DNA of 64,000 nucleotides, from contig WEDG01001359.1 in NCBI GenBank assembly GCA_017591395.1, forward strand, positions 1 through 64,000, given 5' to 3'. Within the stretch, counting starts at the first letter, position 1. Every line of letters begins with the position of its first letter. Of the stretch, positions 11,430 through 22,721 are shown in pieces. Under the pieces are notes generated by a model, which was given only the letters and a program-made list of their open reading frames with translations, ran no database searches and was not told the DNA's origin. Position numbers and translations under genes: made by a program. The stretch comes from Schistocephalus solidus. Its lineage: Eukaryota > Platyhelminthes > Cestoda > Diphyllobothriidea > Diphyllobothriidae.

Positions 11430-12057
11430 ACTCCCACCACCTGAGGAGACGCCTCCGATTTCCTTCAACCTGCTACCTCCAACACCACCGACGCCTCCAG
11501 TATCAGCGATGGGGTCGTGGTCCTGACCCGTCCTCATAGCGATCACACACATTTACCTCACAAATCGGCCTGATCGGTCACTTGCGAATCCATCGCACAG
11601 AGCATGGCTAACTATATCTTGGCGCACCAACATGCAGCAGAGACGGCCGCCTCCAATGCCCTCACTGCCCACGCGCATGCAATCATCGCATGGGCCTGCT
11701 CGGTATCATGCGCATCCACGAAAGTGCAATTAACCGCGATGCCAGCACATCTTGCGCACCCATCAACACGTCCCATATTCTTCCTATGAACTCGACTACC
11801 ATTACCAGCAGCATATCCCCCACAGACTTAGCACCTCCCGACCTATCTTTTCTTCAATGTCACCGCACATGCACATCACGCATCGGCCTGGTCGGTCACT
11901 TGCGAATCCAACACATAGAGACCGGCGAACCAGTGCCAGGAGCACCAACATACACCCACCGCACTCGAATTACCTGTTCGCACTGCCCACGCACATCCAC
12001 ACACCGAATAAGCCTATTAGGTCACATGCGTCTCCATGAAAACCTGCAGTAGAACAC
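11430..12057 (+). pseudogene. LINE C2H2 zinc-finger segment
   Basis: Fingers of the LINE tail family in broken frames. Visible are 'IGLIGHLRIHR' (about 11,560-11,605), 'MGLLGIMRIHES' where the first finger His is lost (about 11,690-11,725), 'CHRTCTSRIGLVGHLRIQHIETGEPVPGAPTYTHR' in which the first cysteine spacing is altered, and 'CSHCPRTSTHRISLLGHMRLHENLQ' ending in a stop at about 12,050. The segment points away from the palindrome, mirroring 3,068-3,576, but the two finger blocks differ clearly in sequence. Confidence 0.75.
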
Positions 12058-12365
12058 CGCCGGCTAGACCACTACACTAAATCTGTCCTCATCAGACTTT
12101 GCACCCCACATGACTATACGCACCACCCCAAAAACATGCTCTCATTATTCATAGTTGATTAAAAGTCAGGTATGATCCTCGGATCTTTCTCCATGTGACT
12201 TCTCTGTTGCATGTGTGGTCTGAGCTTGAGAAGATCACGGGGCAATAAGCGTCAGGGGTTAGAAGATTGCCGACTGACAGTTAGTTAGTGCAATTTGTGT
12301 TGTGTTGGGTGGCTGACTGGTGGTCCGAGAGTCAGGCTTCAATGGCTCCTTCTGCTTCGGTTATC
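12058..12365 (+). repeat. LINE 3' tail
   Basis: Non-coding continuation of the finger segment. It matches 36,270-36,560: 'tgatcctcgg', 'cttctctgttgcatgt', 'gtggctgactggtgg', 'caatggctcctt'. The similarity stops near 12,365, so the C module is only partly present. Confidence 0.65.
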
Positions 12366-12613
12366 TAGTTTCGATCATTAGCAGTGAAGATTCGAATATC
12401 AGGGGACACCAGCTACGATGATTACGAATTCAAGAGAAATGTATCGCGTCCATTCTTAGAGGTATAATTCTCGTATTGAGGGGCAGCCATAGCAGTGTAA
12501 GCATAGCTAAAGACACATCTAATCCCGAAAGAATGCGAAATTTTGAGTCACCGGAGATTGCATGAGTAAAGGCGAAGGCTGTTCAAGCACCGAAACAATT
12601 TTTTATTGTTATT
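12366..12613. other. Unassigned
   Basis: No gene or recognisable element in this stretch. Confidence 0.5.
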
Positions 12614-12649
12614 CTGAGCTTTCAAACTCCTGATGGCATCCATCGTCAG
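12614..12649 (-). ncRNA. Weak hammerhead-like motif
   Basis: Read on the minus strand, 'CTGACGA' and 'GAAAGCTCAG' are spaced by 19 bases, as the two core strands of a hammerhead ribozyme would be. The intervening helix II would need mostly G-U pairs (GGAT with GTTT), so activity is doubtful. A short antisense ORF (12,754-12,548) overlaps it and has no recognisable domain. Confidence 0.3.
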
Positions 12650-12954
12650 AGATAGCAGCCGCAAGAAAAAGGAAAGCAACAAATTCTCAGAAAATAAACA
12701 AATTGTTCCGTGGTGCTCTAAAAAGACTTCGCCTTTGCTCACACAGCTAAGCATTCGGAAGTCTTCAAATCATTGCATTTCGCGTGCAACGATAGTTTTG
12801 GTTGCGTTTGGAGAGTGTACTCATTTCGCATTAGGAAGGAGTCGACAGGATAGGCTTCATCTTATTTTTTGGCTCCTCGACATCGATTCTGAAGGAGATA
12901 GCGATTCCAAAATCACGCGACCCTCATCGTGAGGGTTGTTTTAGAAGAAGGTCT

Positions 12955-13062
12955 AAGCAGTATTACCAGTGAAGACAACCAGAATTTAGAAGTAGACGTG
13001 ATCGCTGGAACAAGAAATTCATTCGCCTGACGTTTCGGCTCCACGCTCAACCCCATCATCAG
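12955..13062 (-). repeat. Hammerhead-tailed repeat, minus copy
   Basis: On the minus strand a hammerhead-like motif is followed by 'GCGAATGAATTTCTTGTTC' and 'GATCACGTCTACTTCTAAAT'. The same order follows the motifs at 46,096 and 13,159, which defines a repeat family: core motif, then 'aatgaagttcttgt', then 'gtctatttcttcccag'. Confidence 0.6.
13026..13062 (-). ncRNA. Hammerhead ribozyme-like motif
   Basis: The minus strand reads 'CTGATGA', a short hairpin, then 'CGAAACGTCAGG'. CUGAUGA and GAAA are the two conserved core strands of hammerhead ribozymes, and GUC is the usual cleavage triplet. Helix II is imperfect here, but the sister copy at 46,096 has a six-pair stem (GGGTTC with GAATCC, one G-U). 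Penelope-like elements are known to carry hammerheads with very short stem III. That family link is established knowledge; activity here is inference. Confidence 0.55.
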
Positions 13063-13079
13063 GGAAACCTCAGATAGGT

Positions 13080-13126
<47 letters not shown>

Positions 13127-13160
13127 ATCTCTATCTCTTTCTCTTTCTCTCTCTCTCTCT
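13080..13160 (+). repeat. (CT)n microsatellite
   Basis: About 80 bases of CT repeats with a few TT and AT interruptions. It lies exactly between two oppositely oriented hammerhead-like repeats. Antisense translation gives the Arg/Glu repeat of the 13,302-12,913 ORF, which is an artefact. Confidence 0.95.
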
Positions 13161-13195
13161 GAGGATGGATTCGAGCATGAAGCCAAAATGTTAGG
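13159..13195 (+). ncRNA. Degenerate hammerhead-like motif
   Basis: Plus-strand relative of the motif at 13,026. It reads 'CTGAGGATGGATTCGAGCAT' then 'GAAGCCAAAATGTTAGG'. The core has lost CUGAUGA (T to G) and GAAA (now CAAAA), so it should be inactive. The downstream 'cttttcccagctatcgtgtc' continues the same repeat family to about 13,290. Confidence 0.45.
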
Positions 13196-13299
13196 ACAAT
13201 AAAATACTTTTCCCAGCTATCGTGTCTATTTCCTCTTAATTGCCTCATAGGACTCGCAGCTTCACCAGAATGCATCCAACCGAGAGGAACCACTAAAGG

Positions 13300-16200
13300 C
13301 ACTGAATTAACTAAAAGAGAATGTTAAACCCCAAGCCTACGGCGGATAGTTTGGCTGGTGGTTCACGAATTCAATCGTTTAGACCGCTTGTAGTGAGACT
13401 GTCGGACACCAGCAGACTCTCGGAGTCTGTAGGCCGACTGGAGGCGGGATTGAACACAGCGCTGACGCTTCTATGACACCTCGGCCTAATGTTTGCAACA
13501 CAAACCGAATCCCTGCTCCGTATGGTCCGGCTTCGTCCAAACGCCCTGTACATTCTTATATTCCATATTTCATGCGTAATAAAGAAACGGAGAGATTACA
13601 TGGTATAATTTCGTCATGAGAAGTCACTCTAACAATTGTCTGAAAGTTGCCTTAAACATGCGCGTGATTGCATTGACCCGTCTGAAACTTGATCGTATTC
13701 GCGAGTGCGAGCAGGCACACATAAATTTACTGAAATCGCCATGTGCAGCAAGGCAGACAAGTTGGCATTGCATCCAAATAGCCGGTGTTTGAGCCTTTGT
13801 GCGCCGACGACGTTCCGGTGACCGTGGGAACGAAGATGTCCGGCCGTAAACCAGGACGGGAATGCGTGCTTTCCATAGTGGTCGTGGTGGTGGTGATGGT
13901 GGTGTTGCAGTTCACAGAGAGGGTGACGACCGCAAGGATTTATGATTTGAGGAAGCGAGACGACTGTGTTTACGCTGCGGTGTGTAGTATGGTACCCAAG
14001 AACGTCAAACCATGTCCTGACTGCAAAGCGACAATGCGGACAGGCTGGCAGGGGACTGACATTTACCAGTATTTGTATTCTTCTCGTTTCGCCTCGCCTG
14101 TACAAGGGCTCCTTGTATAGGTTGTTTACCTTACAGCTGACCGATAGACGTCTTCAAGTGACCTAATTTAGTTGTCTGTATACTTCTTATTCCCCACGCA
14201 CGCGTTCCGCGGCGGAGTACCTCTAGGTGGCATGGGCCTTGGCAGTTCCATCGCAACCAAATCTGCTCTAGCCTGCCATGCAGTGATCCTCTTGTTCGAT
14301 AACACCTCCATTATGCTTGTGCGCTAAGCAGGAAGAAACTGTCCACTGCTTATCTTCTGTCCCAAGGTTCCTTTCCGGACTACCAACCTGCTCATGTGTC
14401 GTCAAGCTCGTGTCCAGTCGCCAATGTTAATGTCGATCAACAGCACAAAGGTATCCCAGAGCAGAAATCAGGGAAGACTGATTAGGTTGGAAGAGCTTCT
14501 TCTGAGACAAAGGAGAGCTTACAAGGGGCTCTGTTCGCAGTTGCCGCTAGCAGTCTCTTCAGGCCAGCTGTTGTGCCTGTCGAGATTCCCTGACCCATCG
14601 TGTGTCCTCTGTAGCTTGCAGCCAATCAGTGAACTGATGCAGTTTGGTTGGTTACGAGTTCTCGAGATGCTAGGGTCGGGAGGCGGGTGCCTCCGCGGGG
14701 TCGGACCGTCACAGTAATGCGACCTGCACGGGGAAGACAACTGTGCCTCAGACGATTGGGCAGATTTTTGGTAAAGTTGGGTAACCCTTTGTTCGACTGA
14801 AGAATCTGTCCGCAGGGCTGCACTGAGTCCGCACAAACCAGCAACCAATACCGTTCATGTGGGTAGTGACACGTCTTTCGATGCAGGTCATCCGCGGCTG
14901 CGTCAAACACGAGGTCACTACTCATGGTTGGCGATTTAAATAGTCGATGGCTGCTGAGGAAATGGAAGGACAATTGAGGCTGACACTGGAAATCAATTGT
15001 CCCGGACCGTCAGCTGTGATTAAATCTATCACAGCGTGCTGAGTGTCATGTCTTGAAAGTTTGGCAAGTTCGGGATGAATAGGTTATTCTCAGGACTGTG
15101 TCGAGCTGCCATGGCTCCTTAGTATACTTTTTCTGGAACTTTCACAAAAATATGATCTGGCCATGAGTCTTAGTGGTCGCCTGTCCAACAAAGCCTCGAT
15201 CGAATCCCCCAGTTGAGAACACAACAGCAAGAGCGGAAGAAAATAAGTGTATGGACATTTTAGTGGAGCGTATTTAAGGCCAAATGGGAACGTACGAGTT
15301 TGTACAAGGTCGGAATGCAATCGGACCAATCCGATAGTGTCCTTGAGGTGTTACCTGGCCTTCCGACTCATCCGAATGGCTGGGTGGAGAACTAATCTCT
15401 GTGGGCACTAATACCTGTCGGTGCGATATCACCGTGCGCACGACCTATGGACGGATCAATAGTGCAGCATGGAAAAGATTCGACAGGTTCGGTTAGGTCG
15501 GCTCTTCCTAACATACGAGATCCGAGTTGTCCCGTACATGTTAGGTTGCGAGTGGCCCGAGAAGACGCGTATTTTAAATTCTTTCAGTCCCTGGAACCGT
15601 GCCTAAGTCTGTTCCTCATGACAAGGCAAGAGTCGTGTGCTTGGAAGTTTTGCCAACGGCAGGGTGATTCGATTCTTCTTAGGACTCAGTGTCAAGCTGC
15701 AATGGGTCTTTCCTGGCGTGATCTTGATGGCGTGCTCAAAAATACTACGTGGTCCGAGTCGTACTTACAGAAGTCCGATAGATGTTTGCGGATCAAGTTG
15801 TATTTGGTCCGCGTAGCTTTGTCAGCCTCTGAACCGGCGCCTACCTCCTGTCACTTTGACGCTGTCTTGTCATCGAATTCGGAGGGGGGTACGTCGTCCC
15901 TTCCGAAAAGCAAACGCTCAATGCCTATCAACGAATATTATACACATTCCCGGCCAAAAGTTCCCCTTATGACTAACTGATTATTAAATTTCTTGTATAT
16001 GGGAAGAAGAAGGTTCACCAGAAAACAATATATTTTGTACCCAGGAATTTTCAAGCTCATGGAGCCGACCCTTTGTCAGACAAAATAATGCTTCTCTGTG
16101 CACACACTAGGTTTCTCGTGAAGGAGCATACTGTCGTCGCGGTAGATGGCGTTTAAACCGGTTAAGTTAGACAATCAGTGTGTGCATGATCGTGCGCGAA

Positions 16201-16744
16201 TAATGGGCACAGTGAATCAACGAGGAATAAAAAGCTATCAACTTACACAATAATCCTGTTAACCCGCACCAGATATCGCCGACTGCGACCTCTCCTACTT
16301 AGTACTGCTTTTATGTCATTTCCATCGTTGATCACTCGCGGACGCTGTTCAACGTCCAGATTTGTGAGCCCATGAATTTGGCCAGGTCAGGCACTCTGCT
16401 ACCACCCAATTGCAATCCTCTTGTCTTTCTTCCAACCACCTGGACATGTGGTTAGCACGAGTGAGCTGGGCGCAATGAAAGCATTTTTCACGATAACCCC
16501 AATCGCGCACTACCGAGGAAACGGTAATCTTCCCCATTGGCAACGGGAGAGCTTGCGTTTTGAAAGTATTGATGCTTGAAAATGTTTCTACTGAGGTCTG
16601 GTGAATTAATATGCGCGTCAACAAGAAACAAAACACTAAAGCTAAGCATCGCACACTGTTGCAGAGACATAAGAAAGACTATTATATTTTGAAAGGGATT
16701 CTTTTTAAGGATTTGACAGGGCCAAATATCCCTAAAAGTAAGTT
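13300..16744. other. Unassigned, possibly old LINE
   Basis: No intact gene. A reading frame near 14,925-14,965 gives 'LLMVGDLNSRW', reminiscent of the 'GDFNxR' motif of LINE endonucleases, but flanking frames are unreadable. ORFs at 13,629-14,105 and 13,785-14,120 are driven by a GTG repeat near 13,883-13,910. The 177-codon ORF at 15,447-15,980 has no domain I recognise. Confidence 0.4.
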
Positions 16745-17005
16745 CGACCGTCGTAGTCCAACGATATCCACCCTATGCTCAACAGAAGGGTGGTGAAGGG
16801 ATGGTGACTTGCGCCCAAATTATTTTAAAGTTATAGTAGACTTGCACAGCATCTAACGCACTTCCTCTCTTCCCTTACGCGCCTGTGCCCGGTGTCAAGA
16901 TTTAGGCAAGAAAGACCGGAGGTTGGGTCGGGCGCAGATGAATCAGCTCCCACGGAGTGGGAAAGTGGTGTGCAACCTGAGCCTGCACCTATGCGTGCCA
17001 ATGTG
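16745..17005 (-). repeat. Solo LINE 3'-tail (C module)
   Basis: The antisense match to 52,620-52,885 runs from the terminal 'gttcgaccgtcg' near 16,751 through 'gatggtgacttgcgc', 'gacttgca', 'cccggtgtcaagat', 'gaccggaggttggg' to 'cccacggagtggga'. It is highly diverged. It has the right end of the tail but no coding part, as expected for a 5'-truncated LINE insertion. Confidence 0.65.
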
Positions 17006-17699
17006 GGGCACGCGCACACCCCATGTTCGGCAGTTGTTAACGGGCCTCATCCCAAATAACGACTGCCGTACCCTGATTCGGCCCCTGTGTTGGTCCAGCG
17101 CATCTACCACGCGGCCCGTTCATGCTTACGAAATGCAGTTCCAAGTGTCACTGCTAAGCTAACGACTCAAAGTCCCAAGTTGGGTATGACTGGCTGCCCA
17201 GTAGGCGCTCATGTGGCTTACCTCTTGTCAGATACCTGTATGCCATAAAAGTATGAAAGTCCAGCGCAGCTCACGCGGTAGCTGGTAGAATTCCTAGATA
17301 AGCCCGGTGACGTCGCAATGGCTAGAGCAGCCCAATAACTGTACAGTTGTTTGTCCAGAAAATTCACGCGAGGTCTGGCAACGAGGTGTACTTTTGTCAA
17401 CTGCGGAAATTGACTACAAAGAAAGTCACATATACCTTCAAAACTATTCGACAGAACTGTTTTCGTCTATGAGTGGACGTGGGATGATTAGATTGAGCTC
17501 GACAAACTGGAGGGAAGAGAACACCGTCCGGGAACCATCGTGGCAAAAGTCCCACCGAGATATCTGCAAAAGGCCTTACCATCGTAATCCTCAGAGGAGT
17601 CCAAGGTACGCGTGACTCTAGGACGAAACTCATTTAGGCCGGATTATGAGTTTAGTGAGGATGTCCTGACCAGGTGCTCACACTGCTGTGCATTCTTGG

Positions 17700-17860
17700 C
17701 TTCCACTGTTGCAACCAGCGGCTCTTCGCTTCATTCGCTTCACTACAACGTTCGATTCAGTGGAGGACGGGGACTCCTTTGAACCAGCTGATTGGATGTG
17801 ACTACGCTGACGATACGGCTCTGCTGGCGTTAACATCTCATGACCCTTGACCAGACCGGT
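17700..17860 (+). pseudogene. Small LINE RT remnant
   Basis: One frame reads 'CDYADDTALLAL' at about 17,800-17,835, a good match to RT motif C (YADD) of L1/RTE-type LINEs, preceded by a Leu-rich stretch. No other RT motif is legible on either side, so this is only a short relic. Confidence 0.4.
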
Positions 17861-18229
17861 TTCTGTTAGGATTGCGCTTGGAGAATCTTGTCAGGGGATA
17901 AAGTCGCCTACAGGACCTCCGGAATTCAGTCTCTCATGCACCGAAGAAATGGGGGTGGGGGCGTACTATCTTGGTTTGCTGCTGCGCGTGGGAACACCCT
18001 ATCCACCATATACTTGAGGCGCCAAGCATAAAATGGCGGAATGACGGATTTAAAATCGGTTCATACCCCATTATGCCCTCAATCGGGAAGTTGTTAGAAG
18101 TCAGTCTAAAAAGTAGTCCCACGATGCACCGACTACGACGTTTATCAGCTTCTGCCATTCCTTCGTCTATAATATAACGGAACAGGTAACAGAATCAAGC
18201 TAGAAAGCATTACTGGAGGAACGGCCAAG

Positions 18230-18233
18230 CAGC

Positions 18234-18276
<43 letters not shown>

Positions 18277-18412
18277 TTAATAGTAGAAGTAGTAGTAGTA
18301 TTAGTAGTAGCAGTAGAAGTAGTAGTAGTAGTAGCAGCAGTAGAAGTTGTAGTCGTAGTAGTAGTAATAATAATGGTTCAAGTTAGAAGTAGTAGTAGTG
18401 GTAGTAGTATTG
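18230..18412 (+). repeat. (TAG)n microsatellite
   Basis: Imperfect TAG/AGT trinucleotide array of about 180 bases with AGC, AGA and AAT variants. Confidence 0.95.
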
Positions 18413-18769
18413 CTGGTGCAGGCGAGGTCTGTCGGGAAATAGGCAAGCAACTAACCGGGGGAAAGGCCTTACCTCGCGATTCTAATGAGGGAAGCCGGAT
18501 TTTTGACCTGACGATCGCTGCCCAAAGACAGCTTGACACGCCCTACAGAAGACAAATTGTGAAACTGTGTGTGCGTGCGGGCAATACCGCGTAATATTGT
18601 GTCGGCCGTAGTAACTAGATGTACGCCTATCAGATCCATCAACTCTGCATCTTTCCAGCTTTCACAAAACACCCAAGTAGATAAAAACATCGGCATGCGA
18701 TTTGCCGATTTTCTGGCTCCAGTAAATGCGCTGTTATGCTGTTATGTATTGATTTTCTGTTAATTCAAA

Positions 18770-20590
18770 CTGTTTTCCATTTTCATTCGTTACCTGTGTT
18801 TTGGGCACACAAACCACGTAATACTGGAAGATCAAACATGAATGGCCGAAGACTGCAACTATTGACATCATAAAGAATCGACCTTGAATGACTCTAAAAA
18901 TATACATCAACTTGGACTTCGTTCAAAACAGGGCTAAGGTCATGCGCTGATGACCTCATTATTGTAGTTCGAATAAACAGAGGGATATAAGAAAATTTGC
19001 ATGCGAATGGAGAGCAGAAAAATGGCGGTTCAATTTCAAAATTCCTCACTTAGAGTTTATCCCGCTGAAGTGGATGAATTTTTGTTCAAATATACGCATC
19101 AACGTTTTGACCGCGTCTGAAAGGGTTTATCCCAACGGAGTTACCCCCAGTTAGTGCATTACTGTCGACGGGGATTAAATAACGGTGAAATTTTCCATGT
19201 GCAAACATGTTAGCACAGTTATCTTCCGGTGGGTATTAATGTCACTGAAGGCGTATTAATAATTTACTGCGATCTAGGGGATAACGAAAAGGGGGATTTA
19301 TGAGCATAGCATTTAGGCAGGGCTTCAAGGTCCAAGTACAACTGGTTATAAAAGAAATCATTCGAGCAAAACAGTCGATATCGTGTTTGCCGTATGTGCA
19401 TTAAACTTCTCCTAACATATTTCCTTTACTCTCAAGTACTGAGCATTTTCTGGTACTGAATGCTTTTTTCGGCAAACGGGCTCTAAGCGTCCGTCTATAC
19501 GGACCGAATAATTATAAATGGCCCTGGTTTTATCATCATCATTCAGTACGCTCTTGTCTTTGTATGCAATCACACCCTTTAGTGTCACCTTAATCCTATT
19601 GGGTTGTCCCATAAGTTAGTGCGGTTTTTAATTACTTCCGCATTTATCTTGTTACATTTGCTTTGATATATTTATGCTGTATGTCCTCTTGTTTCTCCAG
19701 CCCAGCGCTTTCAGAATCCTTTACATTTTTTAAAATTTGCATCAATCTTTGATTTTTATATCTGGAAAAAAGGCAGTTTTAGGTCGAAAAATGAAAATTT
19801 CTGACCTCACAATTTATTCGAGTTTAATAGAAACGTCAACGAATTGGGGAAAGATCCTACCGCTGCGGGCTGAAGTCAGGCTTCGATGCGAATCGTTTTC
19901 AGTGCTTTGATCTGGAAACAACCTTTCAAAAGATTCGGGAAGCGGTCAGAGAGACGGGATGCGTAAATCAAAAAGAACTCAACATCTGAGATCGGTGGCA
20001 AAGAGTTGGGCGCTTCATTCTTGGGTGAGTGAAGAAAACAAGACCCAGCATCAAAATTTTGCGGTCTTCCGAGGGTGAAAAATGATTTATTCGGGGTATC
20101 ACTCGAATATTGGGGCTTAATTATTCTCTCTCTTGCCGTTCAGCGCCATCTTTCAGCGTCAGTAATAATTGGCTTCGAAAATGTCCTACGTAAATGACAG
20201 GCAAGGTAATGTCGGGCCAGGAATAAGAAAGAGACGCATTGACGCTGAATATTGTTCGCACTCGAAGCATAAGGAACCTAAGAAGCAAGCTTTTGAACTT
20301 TTCCCATCGATTGTAGATGTCGAGGTACTGTTACTTTGCCGAAGCTTTCGACGGGACTGTACATGGATTAAAGCACAGTGACCGACCCTCATCGAAGCCT
20401 GTTGTACCTCCTCTATTATACTAGAATAAAAGAAAATGTCGACTAAACACCCCATTTTCTTTGAACTATAAATGCTCAAAAATTAATTCGTTAAGGATTA
20501 CTTGTATGGCCGCCTAAGCAAGGCACAGGAATTAGAACCGCTCCGCCCACTTACGATAGATGGCCTTGCGATAAATTTCAGGAAGGGTAA
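18770..20590. other. Mostly unassigned, AT-rich
   Basis: No intact gene. The only feature is a short mariner-end-like motif at 19,598-19,632. Confidence 0.5.
19598..19632 (+). mobile_element. Possible mariner-type terminal repeat
   Basis: The stretch 'ttgggttgtcccataagtta' resembles the outer end of mariner transposon inverted repeats. I see no partner end and no transposase nearby, so a solo relic or chance match is likely. Confidence 0.3.
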
Positions 20591-20835
20591 ATACTCCCGT
20601 GTCTTGACCCTAACACAAAATTGAGCTTTTACCTAAATTCTAACCCTAACCCTACCATAGACCTATATCCTACTCTCAACACGAACACAAACCTTAGCTT
20701 TTAACTTACTTCCGACCCCAACCTTAAGTACAACTCTGACCTTCACCTTAATCGTAAACCCCATTTCTCCGGGATTCGGGCGGTTGCTGTTCCGATGTCC
20801 TGTTTCGGCGACCATACGAGTCATACTCATGGGAA
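20590..20835 (-). repeat. TTAGGG-like degenerate repeat
   Basis: The minus strand contains degenerate runs such as 'GGTAGGGTTAGGGTTAGAAT', flanked by a conserved block ('ccgggattcgggcgg', 'tgttccgatgtcctg'). Similar tracts occur at 22,272, 22,722, 38,500 and 39,620. They look like a dispersed repeat, not a telomere. Confidence 0.55.
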
Positions 20836-21283
20836 AACCCAAGATAATACATTGAAAATTGTACACCGCTGTACATTTTGTATCAGTTAGCCCCTTCTCA
20901 GAAATTTCATGGCTGCGAGGGGTTTAAGGTCTTGTGAGTAAGCTCTTTTCCACAGTAACGATGAGGGCTAAATAGATGCTGTTTAAAACCCATTCAGCAA
21001 GCAAGTCTAAAATCATGCATGGAGGTTGAGACAGGACATAGCAAGCAGGCATTGACCAATCTTGGGGAATTACAGCGCTTGCTCGTCTGTAATGGAAGCG
21101 GATCGGTACATCCTTTCAACTGCTATTACGAGGAGATATATTTTTTCATGGGAGTGGATTCTGTATGCCTGATCTCTGTGATGATTACAGTTAGCCTGTC
21201 ACTTCTGCGTCTGCATGATTGGGAACAGCATCATAAGAAAATAGGCCCTTTAGGACTTGGAATCGGTTAAATAATTTATATTG

Positions 21284-21366
21284 GCTGTTTACAGTTGGTT
21301 AGAGCATTGGCTATACTAAAGCCTTCCCCTTTCTGGCGTGGGTTCGAATCCCACCGAGGCTGCCGA
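21284..21366 (+). tRNA. tRNA-like sequence, probable pseudogene or SINE head
   Basis: A D-arm-like 'cagttggttagagc', an anticodon-stem-like 'ggctatactaaagcc', a long variable-arm-like stretch, and a perfect T arm 'gtgggttcgaatcccac' are present in order. The acceptor stem strands (GGCTGTT and CGAGGCT) do not pair properly and part of the D arm is missing. A functional tRNA is therefore unlikely. If the anticodon loop is ATACTAA, the anticodon would be ACT. Confidence 0.45.
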
Positions 21367-21369
21367 GTT

Positions 21370-22270
21370 TTTCACAAGTGGGTGAAAGGAATTATTCCAA
21401 TCTGCCATAATCCTCTACTAAGAAATTTTTTTCAATTTCCTCGGGTTACTTTCATATGAAAAGGTTACGTTTAAACTAAATATACATATGTTTTCACGAT
21501 CCGTACAAAGTAACCATCGAATGTATAAGAGAGAAAAAGGTCAGTTCTTAGTACCAATTACCAGTGTGTGCACAACAGTTATTTAGCTACATGCTTGAAA
21601 AAGAGTTCATAATAAAGTTTTTAGGGTGGATAGCGACTTCAATCATAAGGCGTTATAAAATTTTCAGCAACACTTTATAAAACTAAACACAACTCCAATT
21701 CCCCCAGAGAAAGTCGCCACACGCAGCGCAAAAGTCGTCAATATTTAGTTTTATTGTTTCAAACAAATATACCCGGTTATTTAAATCTAAATTTGGGGCC
21801 GTTTTGACGTGAGGTTTAAAACTGGGTGTGGCTTAAAGGGCTGCGTTTCCGTAAGACTTTAGTAAATAAAATTTTATCGAATTGCAATCTCTGAGCTCTT
21901 CTGTCTGAAGGGTGGAATGTGACACAAACAGTGTTTTGTAACTATTGTGCGAGCCGTCGTCTAGGTCCAGGCATGGCTTTAAAGAAGCTAATCACAGCAC
22001 CGGTCAGCATACGAAGATAAATCTTCCGTGTCCCTCCCTCACTTTAGTTATAGTTGGCCAGTTTATTGGTTCAGATGACAGTGAATTTTCCACACAATGC
22101 GTGCTTTGCACAGTTCGTGCAATCACTCATTCTTATAGTACTTCACTCTAATAACTGGACATTCTCAAAACATTTTCAAGAACAGTCTGTTTGCCTTTCC
22201 CGAAGGAAATAAGAACGCTCTCCATACTACAATTGGTCTTGCGCTTAATTGCGGGAAATAGCATTGGGGA
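21370..22270. other. Unassigned
   Basis: AT-rich sequence with no gene I can support. Confidence 0.5.
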
Positions 22271-22271
22271 T

Positions 22272-22385
22272 AAGGCTAGGGTTAGATTCAAAATTAAGTT
22301 TAAGGTTATGGTTAGAACACGGGTATAAGTAAAACTTCTGGGAATTCGGCTCAAGTGCATCTGAAGAGCTGAGGGGTTCTTGTCT
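22272..22385 (+). repeat. Direct repeat, copy 1
   Basis: Begins 'aaggctagggttagattc' and ends 'gagctgaggggttctt'. Repeated at 22,722-22,838 with few changes. Each copy adjoins SINE sequence. Confidence 0.85.
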
Positions 22386-22515
22386 TTGTCGGTTATGTTA
22401 TTCTGCCTATATACTTAGCTGCCTTATGGCTGCTGGCGGGGCTTGAGAGTTAGCCCCAAGGCACAACAGGACGAGTGAGTCCTGTTACCGATCGGTGAGC
22501 GCCCCACTACCATTG
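22386..22515 (+). repeat. SINE tail fragment
   Basis: 'tattctgcctatata', 'gctgctgg', 'gagccccaaggcacaac' and 'cgatcggtgagc' match the 3' half of the SINE at 29,480-29,600. The tRNA-like head is missing, so this is a 5'-truncated copy. Confidence 0.7.
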
Positions 22516-22547
22516 TTAATATTCCCGATCGAAACCGGCAAGACAAC

Positions 22548-22710
22548 GAGCTCGTGGCGCAGTGGGTAGAGCGTTGGACTTCTGCCCAACAAGGTCACGA
22601 GTTCGAGGCTCGGGCACCGCAGAGCCTGGGTTGGGTATGGCTGGCTGGTGACGGCTAATAAGCCAGAAATGGCCATTCCGGTCTCCCTTGTCTTTGTCGG
22701 TTCCACATTA
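22548..22710 (+). repeat. tRNA-derived SINE, head and body
   Basis: The head has an A box in 'tggcgcagtgggtagagc', an anticodon-arm-like 'gttggacttctgcccaac' and a B box in 'gagttcgaggct'. The body ('gagcctgggttgggtatggctgg', 'gacggcta', 'taagccagaaatggccat') is shared with 29,400-29,480, although that copy has a different head. It lacks the tail seen at 22,386. Confidence 0.7.
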
Positions 22711-22721
22711 TCAATATATAT

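Noticed and set aside
12913..13302. 129-codon antisense ORF with a long Arg/Glu repeat
   Set aside because: The repeat is the translation of the CT microsatellite; flanks have no domain.
13629..14120. Overlapping ORFs of 158 and 111 codons with His or Val runs
   Set aside because: Driven by a GTG/CAC triplet repeat; no domain, no splice context.
20640..20680. True telomere or chromosome end
   Set aside because: The TTAGGG-like tract is short, degenerate and internal, with similar snippets elsewhere.
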